Part shown: positions 55,226-63,825 of the stretch, piece after piece
Numbering within the stretch: the first letter of the stretch is position 1
Layout: each line of letters starts with the position of its first letter
Assembly: GCF_034064985.1 (NCBI RefSeq)
Contig: NZ_CP139249.1
Location: forward strand, 1,302,001 to 1,366,000
DNA length: 64,000 nucleotides
Source: Acinetobacter pittii
GTDB lineage: Bacteria; Pseudomonadota; Gammaproteobacteria; Pseudomonadales; Moraxellaceae
Reading direction: 5' to 3'
Notes under the pieces: model-generated
The model's database searches: none
Seen by the model: only the letters and a program-made list of their open reading frames with translations
What the model was told of the DNA's origin: nothing
Program-made: the position numbers and the translations under genes

Positions 55226-57664
55226 ATGCTAAAAAAATGTGTTTTTTCATTGGTATATATCTTGCCTCTTAATTTATATGCTGCTCAAGTAGATGAATTG
55301 CGAGAGCAAGCTATTCACACTTACAAATCTGGGCAAACTCAACAAGCAATATTGCAATTAGAGCAATTGCTAAATAAGTACCCGCATGACCAAAAATTAC
55401 TAGCTGATTATTTAGTTGTCATGTCAAGTGAAAAAAGAGATTTATTAACCTTTTCTCAGCATTTAGCAAATGTTAATTATGTGACTTTTCCAGAATATGG
55501 GCAACTACCGTTAATACGTAATTTTCGTGATTTTAAACACTTTAAAGATGCAATTGAGTGGTCGAATAAATTTAATATTCAAAAGACATCTGATGGGCAG
55601 ATTTTATTAGCGGTTCTATATGCTGAGGCTAAAGACCCTGTAAATGCTAAGGTGCATTTATCTGGTATTAAGAGTAAAAATCTTACAGCTGATCAATTTG
55701 TTCAAATTGCTTATGCGTATCGACTCATCAATTCACCTGTAGATGCTTTAGCTGCAATCGAGCAAGCTTATCAAAAGCAACCAAAGTCTTTTGCAGTTTT
55801 GCAAGAATATACTTACGACTTAGCCGCTGTAGGCGCTTATAAAAAAGCTCAGCAGTTATTGCTTGCCAGCGATAAAAATGCGCAAACAGAATCGTTACAA
55901 CATTGGTTACAGGTCAGCGAGTTTTCTCAACGTGTAAATAACGCAATTACTCGCTATAAATATTTGAATCGGGAAGGCATGTCGGATAGTGAAGGCTTTG
56001 CCGAGCTTGATGCTGTGTTGAAACAAGGTGAGCAAATACAGCCTTTGATTCAACCGTCAGACCCTAATTATTTAAGATTTCATTATGACTATTTGTATGC
56101 TTTGGACTTTCGTGGGCGTAGCCGTACTGTATTAGATGAATTTACTAAATTAAATGTACCGTTAGAAAAGCTACCGGCTTATGTTCGTCATGCGATCGCT
56201 GATAGTTATTTAGCTGAAAGACAACCGAAGCAGGCTGAACTCGCTTTTAAAACCTTACTTACCGAAAAAAACTACTCAGATATGACGGTATATACAGGGC
56301 TTTATTATTCTTATATTGAACAAGAAAAATATAAACAAGCTGAACAACTTTTAAGTGAGGTTGATCGTTTAATCCCTACGTATAAATATAGCCAAGCCAA
56401 AGGAGTAGATAAATCAAGCCATCCTGATCGTGATGATTATATCGCTTTACAAGGCATGCATTTAGCTTATGCAAATCATTTGGGTCAATCAGAAAAGCAT
56501 TTTCAGAAACAAGTAGATCTTGCACCTGCTAATGAAGGTTTAATTAACAACCTTGCTCGTGTTGAGCGCTGGAGAGATAAACCGTTACAGGCAAAGCAAA
56601 CAATTGCTCGTTTAAATGGTTTAACACCCGTTGCGAAAGATACGCGTATTAACCAAATGCAAAATGCTCAGGCTTTAGGGGATATTCCTGAGTGGCGCAA
56701 AAGTACAGAAAGTCTTTTGCAATATTATCCTGAAGATAGCGGTGTAATTAAAAGTCGAAAAGAGTTGGATGATCGTGATAGAGCAACCATCTCGCACTCA
56801 ACGACTTGGGGCCAGAGTAAAGCAGAAAATAGCGATTCTGTGAGTGGGCAAAATGGCTTAAAAGACCGAGAAATGGAAACTCGTATTAATAGCCCTTGGA
56901 TTAAAGATAATTATCGTCTATTTGCTTGGCATCAAGATCGTTACGGTGAATACCGTTTTGGTGATGTGCATGACCAACGTTACGGTGTTGGTGCTGAGTG
57001 GCAAGCAAACCGTAAGGCATTGTCGGCAATTTTGTCGCAAAGTACAGATGGTGGCCAAGCAGGTGTTCGTCTTGATTGGTCGCAATGGTTAAACGACCAC
57101 TGGCAATATCAATTGCAATATGACAGTCAGGCTAATATTCCATTACAAGCAATTGATGCTGGTGAGGATGGACAAGCTTACCGTGCTGCTTTGACATGGC
57201 AAAAAGATGAGTCACGCCAAATTGGAGCGAGCTATGGCTTAACCGATATAAGTGACGGTAATAAACAACAAGAATTTTCTACTTTTTGGCGTGAGCGATT
57301 ATTTGATGCGCCTCACCATATTACTTACGGAACCGTTCGTGGATTTTATGGCAGCAATAGTCAGGATCAGACCGCTTACTTTAGCCCAAGCAATCATTAC
57401 AGTGCCGAGTTGAATTTAAGCCATGACTGGGTCACTTGGCGAGAGTACGAACGCTCATTTAAACAGCATTTTGAAGCTGGAGTAGGGCTTTATAAACAAG
57501 CAGATTACTCAGCCCGACCAACATACTCTTTGCAATATCAACATCAATGGCAGCTCTCACGGACTTGGCAACTTAATTATGGAATTGGTTGGCAATACCA
57601 TCCATATGATGGTCATGATGAACAACATACCTACGGTATTTTCGGATTTGAAGGGCGTTTTTAA
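55226..57664 (+). CDS. pgaA: PgaA, PNAG outer membrane export porin
   Basis: The 812-residue protein has a signal peptide (MLKKCVFSLVYILPLNLYA), a TPR-rich periplasmic half (repeats between about 25 and 500, e.g. LLADYLVVMSSEKR and AYRLINSPVDALAAIEQAYQ) and a C-terminal beta-barrel of about 300 residues ending in FGFEGRF, an outer-membrane terminal Phe signal. It exports partially deacetylated poly-beta-1,6-GlcNAc for biofilms. It overlaps pgaB by one base (TAATG). Confidence 0.95.
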   Translation: MLKKCVFSLVYILPLNLYAAQVDELREQAIHTYKSGQTQQAILQLEQLLNKYPHDQKLLADYLVVMSSEKRDLLTFSQHLANVNYVTFPEYGQLPLIRNFRDFKHFKDAIEWSNKFNIQKTSDGQILLAVLYAEAKDPVNAKVHLSGIKSKNLTADQFVQIAYAYRLINSPVDALAAIEQAYQKQPKSFAVLQEYTYDLAAVGAYKKAQQLLLASDKNAQTESLQHWLQVSEFSQRVNNAITRYKYLNREGMSDSEGFAELDAVLKQGEQIQPLIQPSDPNYLRFHYDYLYALDFRGRSRTVLDEFTKLNVPLEKLPAYVRHAIADSYLAERQPKQAELAFKTLLTEKNYSDMTVYTGLYYSYIEQEKYKQAEQLLSEVDRLIPTYKYSQAKGVDKSSHPDRDDYIALQGMHLAYANHLGQSEKHFQKQVDLAPANEGLINNLARVERWRDKPLQAKQTIARLNGLTPVAKDTRINQMQNAQALGDIPEWRKSTESLLQYYPEDSGVIKSRKELDDRDRATISHSTTWGQSKAENSDSVSGQNGLKDREMETRINSPWIKDNYRLFAWHQDRYGEYRFGDVHDQRYGVGAEWQANRKALSAILSQSTDGGQAGVRLDWSQWLNDHWQYQLQYDSQANIPLQAIDAGEDGQAYRAALTWQKDESRQIGASYGLTDISDGNKQQEFSTFWRERLFDAPHHITYGTVRGFYGSNSQDQTAYFSPSNHYSAELNLSHDWVTWREYERSFKQHFEAGVGLYKQADYSARPTYSLQYQHQWQLSRTWQLNYGIGWQYHPYDGHDEQHTYGIFGFEGRF

Positions 57665-59490
57665 TGAATAATATGATGTCAAAAATGTTGAGCTGTGTGT
57701 TTGCCTCAACGTTATTACCCGTACAATTTGCCTATGCCCGCATTGAAACTGAACTACCAAAAAACCATACGGTTTCTTTAACTTTTCATGACGTGCGAGA
57801 TGATGTGCTCAAGGAAGGTGACCGCGATGTTTATGCGATTCAGACCAATAATCTGGCACAGTTTCTCGATTGGCTTAGTCAGTCGGATTGGAAACCGATT
57901 CGTCTAAAAGACATTGAAGAGGCACGTAAGCAAGGTAAAGAATTACCTCATAACTCTATTCTACTGACCTTTGATGATGGTGCTTTAAGTAGCTATAGCC
58001 GAGTATTTCCTTTACTGAAGCAATATAAAATTCCAGCAGTTTTTGCTCTTCCAACAAGTTGGTTAAATGGTAATACAAAAGCGGGTTATGAAGCCTATGG
58101 TCAAGGTAACTTGGTGAACTGGGCTCAAGTTCGTGAAATGCAAGCATCTGGGTTAGCCGAGTTTGCAAGCCATAGCGATGATTTACATCATGGGGTATTA
58201 GCCAATCCTCAAGGCAATGAGCAACCTGCTGCGACTTCTTATTCTTATTTAAAATCGCAATCACGTTATGAAACCGATGCGGAATATCAACAACGTATTT
58301 TGCAGGATTTAAAAAAATCTTATGCAGTTTTGAAAAAAGAAGTAGGGGTTAATCCTAAAGCAATTATTTGGCCTTATGGCGCCGTGAATGAGCAGTTAGA
58401 GAAGCTGGCACAACAGGCTGGTTTTCAGTTCTCATTCAGTTTAGGACGTGATGGTATGAATCGCGTGAGTGACTTAACTTTTAAGCGTAGCTTAGTCATT
58501 GATAACCCTACAGCCGAACAACTAACAGAAGGCATGTTAAATATTCTGAATTTCGAAGAGTCAGATTTATTTAAGCAATCGCGTCATTTTGTGAGTATGG
58601 ATTTAAAGCACTTAGCAGCGCAACAAAACTCTCAGACTGATGAAAAACTAGGGCAGTTGTTATCAAAACTGTATAGCTTAAAAAACAATGCTTTAATCTT
58701 AAAGCCTTTAGAAGACAAAGATGGAGATGGGCAATATGATGTTACCTATTTCCCTACAGATAAAATGTCTGTTCAACAAGATATTTTAAACCGTAGTTTA
58801 TGGCAGGCTCAAACTCGTGCAGGCCAATCGGTAATATTAGAGTTGCCAGCTTATCCGCGAAAAGATAGACCATTTTTAACTATAGATTTGGCTAAAGATA
58901 TTGCGCGTTTTAACAGTAATTTAAGTGGTGTTCAGCTTAATGCAGGATCATCTTTAAATTGCGCAATGCAAAAAATAACCGTGCAAGAAAGCAGTTGCAT
59001 TGAACAATCAAAACAGCTAGAACAACTGAGTGAACTGACTAAAGAAGCGGTCAAACCTTATTTAAATATGAGTAATCAGGCACAGTTTAGTTTATTGCTT
59101 ACACCTGATTTAGATCATGTGGAAAATCTACCTGAGCTTATAAAAACACTTTTAATGCAACATGACTTAGTCAATTTGAAGTTTGATGTGATTGGTAAGA
59201 AAAAACAATTTAATCAGTTGTTAACGCTCTTAAATACACTTGATCAAAATGATAAGCAAAGAATAATGCTGACTTTAGTATTACCAGAAAATTCGCAAAA
59301 AAATGCTTGGGAAGAGGTTCAGCAAGGGCTTTTTTCTATTCAGCGAGTAGGAATCCAGAAATTCGGTATTGATGGCTATGACTTTGAAAAATCAAAAGAT
59401 GTTCATCAGTACTTATATAATCCGCTTAGTCTGAATGCTAGCCCTGTGATGTATCAGCCTTTTGCTGAATCAGTAGAGGGGAAAAAGTAA
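57664..59490 (+). CDS. pgaB: PgaB, PNAG N-deacetylase
   Basis: The 608-residue periplasmic enzyme has a NodB/CE4 domain (about 30-300) with SLTFHDVRDD, LLTFDDGALSSYSRVFPLLKQ, ASHSDDLHHG and IIWPYGAVN, and a C-terminal glycoside-hydrolase-like domain (about 310-600) including KDGDGQYDVTYFP. It deacetylates PNAG to allow export. E. coli PgaB is a lipoprotein; here the signal MNNMMSKMLSCVFASTLLPVQFAYA ends without a lipobox, so the protein may be soluble. Translationally coupled to pgaA and pgaC. Confidence 0.95.
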   Translation: MNNMMSKMLSCVFASTLLPVQFAYARIETELPKNHTVSLTFHDVRDDVLKEGDRDVYAIQTNNLAQFLDWLSQSDWKPIRLKDIEEARKQGKELPHNSILLTFDDGALSSYSRVFPLLKQYKIPAVFALPTSWLNGNTKAGYEAYGQGNLVNWAQVREMQASGLAEFASHSDDLHHGVLANPQGNEQPAATSYSYLKSQSRYETDAEYQQRILQDLKKSYAVLKKEVGVNPKAIIWPYGAVNEQLEKLAQQAGFQFSFSLGRDGMNRVSDLTFKRSLVIDNPTAEQLTEGMLNILNFEESDLFKQSRHFVSMDLKHLAAQQNSQTDEKLGQLLSKLYSLKNNALILKPLEDKDGDGQYDVTYFPTDKMSVQQDILNRSLWQAQTRAGQSVILELPAYPRKDRPFLTIDLAKDIARFNSNLSGVQLNAGSSLNCAMQKITVQESSCIEQSKQLEQLSELTKEAVKPYLNMSNQAQFSLLLTPDLDHVENLPELIKTLLMQHDLVNLKFDVIGKKKQFNQLLTLLNTLDQNDKQRIMLTLVLPENSQKNAWEEVQQGLFSIQRVGIQKFGIDGYDFEKSKDVHQYLYNPLSLNASPVMYQPFAESVEGKK

Positions 59491-60737
59491 TGAGAGTATT
59501 ACTCGATATTCTATTTGCTTTTGCCTTTTTATATCCCTTACTGATGGCTTGGACATGGATGGTAGGGGGACTTTGGTTTTTCTTTAAAAGAGAATACCGC
59601 GAACAAGCGCTTCCTGAACCTACAGGTGAAGGATGCAGTATCATCATTCCGTGTTTTAACGAAGAAGCGCAAGTACGCCAAACAATTCGTTATGCGCTAC
59701 AAACCAAATATCCTAATTTTGAAGTCATTGCTGTTAATGACGGAAGTAATGATAGGACCGCCGAAATTCTAGATGAATTGTCAGCGCAAGATTCACGACT
59801 TCGGGTTGTACACTTAGCAGAAAATCAGGGTAAGGCTGTAGCTTTAAGATCGGGAGTACTGGTTAGTAAATACGAATATCTTGTTTGTATCGATGGAGAT
59901 GCGTTGTTGCATCCGCATGCGGTACTTTGGTTAATGCAACCATTTATTAACTTCCCGCGAATTGGGGCTGTAACGGGGAACCCACGAATTTTAAACCGAT
60001 CTAGTATTTTAGGAAAATTACAAGTTGGTGAGTTTTCTTCGATTATTGGTTTGATTAAACGTGCACAACGTACATATGGTCGTATTTTTACCGTATCTGG
60101 TGTGATTGCAGCATTTCGTAAAACTGCACTCGCTCGAGTCGGGTTTTGGTCAGACGATAAAATTACCGAAGATATTGATATTTCATGGAAGTTACAGCTC
60201 GACCATTGGGATATTCAGTATATTCCACAAGCGCTTTGCTATATCTATATGCCTGAGACATTTAAAGGGTTATGGAAACAACGTCTTCGCTGGGCGCAAG
60301 GTGGAGTAGAGGTTCTTATAGAATATATTCCACAAATGTTCAAACTGCGTGTTCGAAGAATGTGGCCGGTCATGATTGAGGCGCTAGTCAGTATTATCTG
60401 GTCTTATGTGATGATCATGATCTTCACGTTATTTTTTGTGGGATTGTTTATTGAGCTGCCTCAGCAATGGCAGATCAAAACGCTTATGCCAAAGTGGTAC
60501 GGTGTAATATTAGGCGGAACATGTTTGATCCAGTTTTTAGTGAGTTTGTGGATTGATCATCGTTATGACCGAGGGCGTTTTTTTAGGAATTACTTTTGGG
60601 TGATTTGGTACCCGTTGTTTTTCTGGTTACTGACTTTGTTTACAAGTGTTGTCGCGGTACCAAAAACTTTATTTAACACAAAAAAACGTGCCCGTTGGGT
60701 AAGTCCAGACCGAGGCTTCCGTGGAGATAACCCATGA
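59490..60737 (+). CDS. pgaC: PgaC, PNAG glycosyltransferase
   Basis: The 415-residue family 2 glycosyltransferase polymerises PNAG at the inner membrane. Motifs: IIIPCFNEEAQVR, AVNDGSNDRT, IDGDALLHPHA (DxD-like), ITEDIDISWKLQ (TED) and QRLRWAQGG (QxxRW). Helices flank the catalytic domain at the N-terminus (about 8-28) and C-terminus (about 295-395). It overlaps pgaB by one base and pgaD by four. Confidence 0.96.
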   Translation: MRVLLDILFAFAFLYPLLMAWTWMVGGLWFFFKREYREQALPEPTGEGCSIIIPCFNEEAQVRQTIRYALQTKYPNFEVIAVNDGSNDRTAEILDELSAQDSRLRVVHLAENQGKAVALRSGVLVSKYEYLVCIDGDALLHPHAVLWLMQPFINFPRIGAVTGNPRILNRSSILGKLQVGEFSSIIGLIKRAQRTYGRIFTVSGVIAAFRKTALARVGFWSDDKITEDIDISWKLQLDHWDIQYIPQALCYIYMPETFKGLWKQRLRWAQGGVEVLIEYIPQMFKLRVRRMWPVMIEALVSIIWSYVMIMIFTLFFVGLFIELPQQWQIKTLMPKWYGVILGGTCLIQFLVSLWIDHRYDRGRFFRNYFWVIWYPLFFWLLTLFTSVVAVPKTLFNTKKRARWVSPDRGFRGDNP

Positions 60738-61192
60738 AACTTGAGGAAAATAAGGATATAGAGACTTTAGATATCCCTGAATATATTGATCAGCCGGAAT
60801 ATGTCAAAAATAAAACAGCAAACTATACATTACAAACCATTGGCTGGATTTGTTTAATGTGGCTGCTTTTCCCATTGGTTTCACTGTTTTTATGGGTTTT
60901 TGAAGGTCACTTAATTTATGATTACGTCTGGGTAGACCACTTATCAGAAGTTAAGACCTTATTACATTTAGCATTAATGATCGGAATTAGCGCGCTTATT
61001 TTAATTTTATGGGCAAGTTATAACTGGATTAGGTTTAGTGGTGAGGACCGACGTGCTAAGGCACCTAATAGTTCTGTAGAATTATTAGCGGCCCAATTTT
61101 CAGTTACTTCCGACATGCTAAATGATTTGCAAGAAAAACAGCGCATCATTTTGCATTACGATGATCATGGTAATTTGCAAAAATATGAGTAA
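60734..61192 (+). CDS. pgaD: PgaD, PNAG synthase auxiliary subunit
   Basis: A 152-residue protein with two transmembrane helices (about 33-57 and 75-97) between hydrophilic ends. In E. coli PgaD binds cyclic-di-GMP with PgaC to activate the polymerase. Starts inside the stop of pgaC (ATGA). A terminator follows at 61195-61228. Confidence 0.9.
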   Translation: MKLEENKDIETLDIPEYIDQPEYVKNKTANYTLQTIGWICLMWLLFPLVSLFLWVFEGHLIYDYVWVDHLSEVKTLLHLALMIGISALILILWASYNWIRFSGEDRRAKAPNSSVELLAAQFSVTSDMLNDLQEKQRIILHYDDHGNLQKYE

Positions 61193-61194
61193 AT

Positions 61195-61228
61195 AAAAAA
61201 GCATGGCCTAAAACCATGTTTTTTTTTA
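61195..61228. terminator. Bidirectional terminator after pgaD
   Basis: AGCATGG and CCATGTT form the core stem (CATGG 61202-61206, CCATG 61214-61218) between an A-run and a T-run. Confidence 0.85.
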
Positions 61229-61231
61229 CTT

Positions 61232-61795
61232 TTATGGTATTGCTCTGATAATAATATCAACGGGTTGTTCTATACCATCCATGCTGTGAATAGATCTATT
61301 GGTAATTTTAACAATTGGCCATGTTTGCAATTTACAGTTGGGTTTCTGAAGTGCTGCATAATAACTGTCGGATTTAAAAAATACTTTTTTGGTGGTTGCA
61401 GTATTGGGAGTCAAAAGACGCTTAAGCCATGGTTCATTTACTTGAGTTTCTAGAAAACGTAATGCCAGAATGCTTTTAACACGATTGTTAAATAACCTGC
61501 GGTTTTTGATAATAAGTGGGTGGGTAATTAACTTATGCGTACCCATCTGACTATGGGGCAAAATAAAATGAGGGGTGATTTGGAAGACGGTCACAAATTT
61601 TGCTTGCTGACAGATTTTTTCAAGATGAGTCACGCTATCTTGATTTGTACCAATAATCGCGACAGATGAATGTGAAAAGTCAAACTCTTTAATTAATGTT
61701 GAGGAAATTACTTGACCAGTAAAATCTTCGAAATCTTGAGAGATATTCTGAAAAATTACTGATTTTGAAGTGTTATTTTTAATATTAATACTCAT
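61232..61795 (-). CDS. Degenerate/partial Baeyer-Villiger-type flavin monooxygenase
   Basis: The 187-residue protein matches only the middle of flavin-containing Baeyer-Villiger monooxygenases: SSVAIIGTNQDSVTHLEKICQ is the NADPH-binding VAVIGTGASA segment, VTVFQITPHFILPHSQ corresponds to VFQRTPxWVLP, and the later NEPWLKRLLTPNT, SDSYYAALQKPNCKL and VDIIIRAIP match LRxxLTPDY, SxxYYPAL and VDVIVxATG. It lacks the N-terminal FAD GxGxxG domain, the BVMO fingerprint, and the C-terminal third. The glycine pattern GTNQDSVT is eroded. It may be a relic or a new stand-alone protein; catalysis is unlikely. Confidence 0.6.
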   Translation of the reverse strand: MSINIKNNTSKSVIFQNISQDFEDFTGQVISSTLIKEFDFSHSSVAIIGTNQDSVTHLEKICQQAKFVTVFQITPHFILPHSQMGTHKLITHPLIIKNRRLFNNRVKSILALRFLETQVNEPWLKRLLTPNTATTKKVFFKSDSYYAALQKPNCKLQTWPIVKITNRSIHSMDGIEQPVDIIIRAIP

Positions 61796-61943
61796 TTTCC
61801 AAAAGTCCTTTTGGTTTTTTAAATCATGATGTTTTTATCGTTTTAATATAAATAACCAAGCAGGAAGTTGGGGTAAAGTCTTTTCAGATAGATGGTCATC
61901 CCATACTCAAAATCAATTCAAGTATGGGAGCTTGAAGTAGAGT

Positions 61944-62948
61944 TTAATGTTCTTTTTTTACATTCATGAGTTGTGTAAAGCTTTCTAAACGTTTAGCTGT
62001 ATCGTATACATCACATGTAAAAATAAATTCATCAACATCGTATGTCGCTAAAAGTTTTTGTAAACCAGAGCGAACTGTATCTACAGAACCAATTTGCGCC
62101 ATTGCATAGAAGTTTTCAACAGAAAGCTGTTCTGCTGTATTCCATAATCCCTGCATTGATTCAACTGGAGGTTTAAGCTTCAAACTTTCTCCACGAATTA
62201 AACCTAATACGCGTTGGTAAGCACTGGTTGCTAGAAACTGTGCTTCCTCATCTGTATCTGCTACAACAACAGGTACACCCATTGAAACATATGGCTTATC
62301 TAGATACTCAGAAGGTTCAAAGTTCTCTCGATAGAGTTGAATCGCTTGACCTAACATACGTGGTGCAAAATGTGATGCAAATGAGTAGGGAAGTCCAAGT
62401 TTTGCCGCGAGTTGTGCACTAAATAGACTAGATCCAAGTAACCAAACAGGGACATGGGTACTTTGTCCCGGTGTTGCAATAATTTTTTGTCCTACTTGAG
62501 GTACATCAAAATATTTTAAGATTTCGACAACATCTCTAGGAAATTGATCTTCTGTTTCTTGATGGCCACGACGTAAAGCTCGCATGGTCAGTTGGTCTGT
62601 ACCAGGAGCACGGCCTAAACCAAGTTCAATACGATTTGGATATAAAGTAGCAAGCGTCCCGAATTGTTCTGCGACAACTAAAGGGGCATGGTTAGGGAGC
62701 ATAATTCCACCCGAACCCAAACGAATATGCTGTGTATGTGCTGCAATAAAACCAAGTAAGACGGCTGTAGCTGAACTTGCGATACCATCCATATTGTGAT
62801 GCTCTGCAAGCCAGAAACGTTCATAACCTAGCTTTTCTGCATGTTGTGCTAATTCTAGTGCGTGGCGTAATGAAAATTCGATAGTTTTATCATTACGAAT
62901 GGGAGCAAGTTCCAAAATTGAAAACTTGGTATCTTGAAGTGATCGCAT
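61944..62948 (-). CDS. LLM-class flavin-dependent oxidoreductase (luciferase-like)
   Basis: A 334-residue bacterial-luciferase-family TIM-barrel. Signatures: [67 protein letters not shown] (read in pieces) and [29 protein letters not shown]. It resembles E. coli YhbW and other group 1 LLM enzymes using reduced FMN. Substrate not known. Two ATATCG-N8-CGATAT operators lie upstream, so it is probably repressed or induced by a specific regulator. Confidence 0.88.
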   Translation of the reverse strand: MRSLQDTKFSILELAPIRNDKTIEFSLRHALELAQHAEKLGYERFWLAEHHNMDGIASSATAVLLGFIAAHTQHIRLGSGGIMLPNHAPLVVAEQFGTLATLYPNRIELGLGRAPGTDQLTMRALRRGHQETEDQFPRDVVEILKYFDVPQVGQKIIATPGQSTHVPVWLLGSSLFSAQLAAKLGLPYSFASHFAPRMLGQAIQLYRENFEPSEYLDKPYVSMGVPVVVADTDEEAQFLATSAYQRVLGLIRGESLKLKPPVESMQGLWNTAEQLSVENFYAMAQIGSVDTVRSGLQKLLATYDVDEFIFTCDVYDTAKRLESFTQLMNVKKEH

Positions 62949-62967
62949 GCGATATTCTCGAATAAGG

Positions 62968-62991
62968 ATATATCGAAATAATACGATATAT
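62968..62991. promoter_or_regulatory. Operator 1 upstream of the LLM oxidoreductase gene
   Basis: Perfect inverted repeat with eight-base arms (ATATATCG and CGATATAT) and an eight-base spacer, 20 bases before the start codon. It shares half-site and spacer length with operator 2. Confidence 0.6.
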
Positions 62992-63003
62992 AGGATGTGA
63001 TGT

Positions 63004-63023
63004 ATATCGTTTTTTTTCGATAT
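63004..63023. promoter_or_regulatory. Operator 2 upstream of the LLM oxidoreductase gene
   Basis: ATATCG, eight T, CGATAT: six-base arms with the same eight-base spacer as operator 1; centres are 34 bp apart. Two such sites in line suggest co-operative binding by a dimeric regulator. Confidence 0.55.
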
Positions 63024-63041
63024 TAAATTTTATCTATCAAT

Positions 63042-63066
63042 AAAAAAGCACCCGAAGGTGCTCTTT
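63042..63066 (-). terminator. Terminator of the first glycine-zipper gene
   Basis: On the minus strand AGCACC-TTCG-GGTGCT forms a UUCG tetraloop hairpin, followed by TTTTTT. Confidence 0.9.
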
Positions 63067-63081
63067 TGATTCATTTGTGTA

Positions 63082-63588
63082 TTAGCGGTTTTTATACCAA
63101 CCACGGTGTAAGCCATTGTCATGGCGACGGCTACCGCCTTTATAATAACGACGGTCACCATCGTAATATCTACGGTCATCACGATCATAACGGCCGCGAT
63201 CATAACGGTCATCGTAATTACGGTCTTCAGCTACTTTACGACCGAGTGCCGAACCACCAGCTGCACCTACTGCTGCACCGATGTAACCACCATTTGTACC
63301 GCCCATATTTTTACCAACGGTATAACCAGCACCACCACCTAATGCACCGCCAATCGCAGCTTCTGTACGATTGCGACGGTCACTTGCTGCAGCTGCACCA
63401 CCAGCTCCACCTAAAGCAGCACCGATTGTTGCACCTGAGGTACCACCAATACTTTTACCAATTGCTGTACCCACTACACTACCTAAAGCAGAGGTTGCAG
63501 CAACACGCGTACCATTATCTGCATGTGCAACTGTTACCATAGAAGACGTTGCAAGTACTGCACTAGCTAACCAAATATTCATTTTCAT
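63082..63588 (-). CDS. Glycine-zipper secreted protein with basic/tyrosine-rich tail
   Basis: The 168-residue protein has a signal peptide (MKMNIWLASAVLATSSMVTVAHA, cut near residue 23), a glycine-zipper region (about 35-115) with repeats such as GTAIGKSIGGTSGATIGAALGG and GYTVGKNMGGTNGGYIGAAVG, and a tail rich in Arg, Asp and Tyr (YDDRYDRGRYDRDDRRYY). Zipper proteins of this class form membrane-spanning helical pairs. GGAG precedes the ATG. It is a paralogue of the gene at 63826-64000. Function unknown. Confidence 0.83.
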   Translation of the reverse strand: MKMNIWLASAVLATSSMVTVAHADNGTRVAATSALGSVVGTAIGKSIGGTSGATIGAALGGAGGAAAASDRRNRTEAAIGGALGGGAGYTVGKNMGGTNGGYIGAAVGAAGGSALGRKVAEDRNYDDRYDRGRYDRDDRRYYDGDRRYYKGGSRRHDNGLHRGWYKNR

Positions 63589-63781
63589 CTTGGAACTCCA
63601 TGTCCTTTTTACTGAAAGGACAGTATTTTTATCTTGAGGTAAATGTAATAAAAAATTTCGTGATAATTATGGAGAAGCCAAACGGAGATACGAGTGTTTT
63701 GTGTCGGTTTGTATGGTTTGTATTAATATGTGGATAAATCATGTGTATATCAAATGGTAGCGTGGAATTTAATCAAAAATA

Positions 63782-63803
63782 AAAAAGCACCCGAAGGTGC
63801 TTA
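63782..63803 (-). terminator. Terminator of the second glycine-zipper gene
   Basis: The same AGCACC-TTCG-GGTGCT hairpin and T-run as at 63042-63066, here after the upstream paralogue. Confidence 0.85.
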
Positions 63804-63825
63804 AATGTCTATTCATCCACTTTGA

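Noticed and set aside
62942..62953. 12-bp palindrome ATCGCA/TGCGAT at the LLM gene start
   Set aside because: Short, and centred on the start codon itself; probably coincidence next to the two better operators.
63066..63542. Histidine/tyrosine-rich 158-residue frame on the plus strand
   Set aside because: It is antisense to the glycine-zipper gene; the His/Tyr richness is the mirror of its Gly/Asp/Arg codons.
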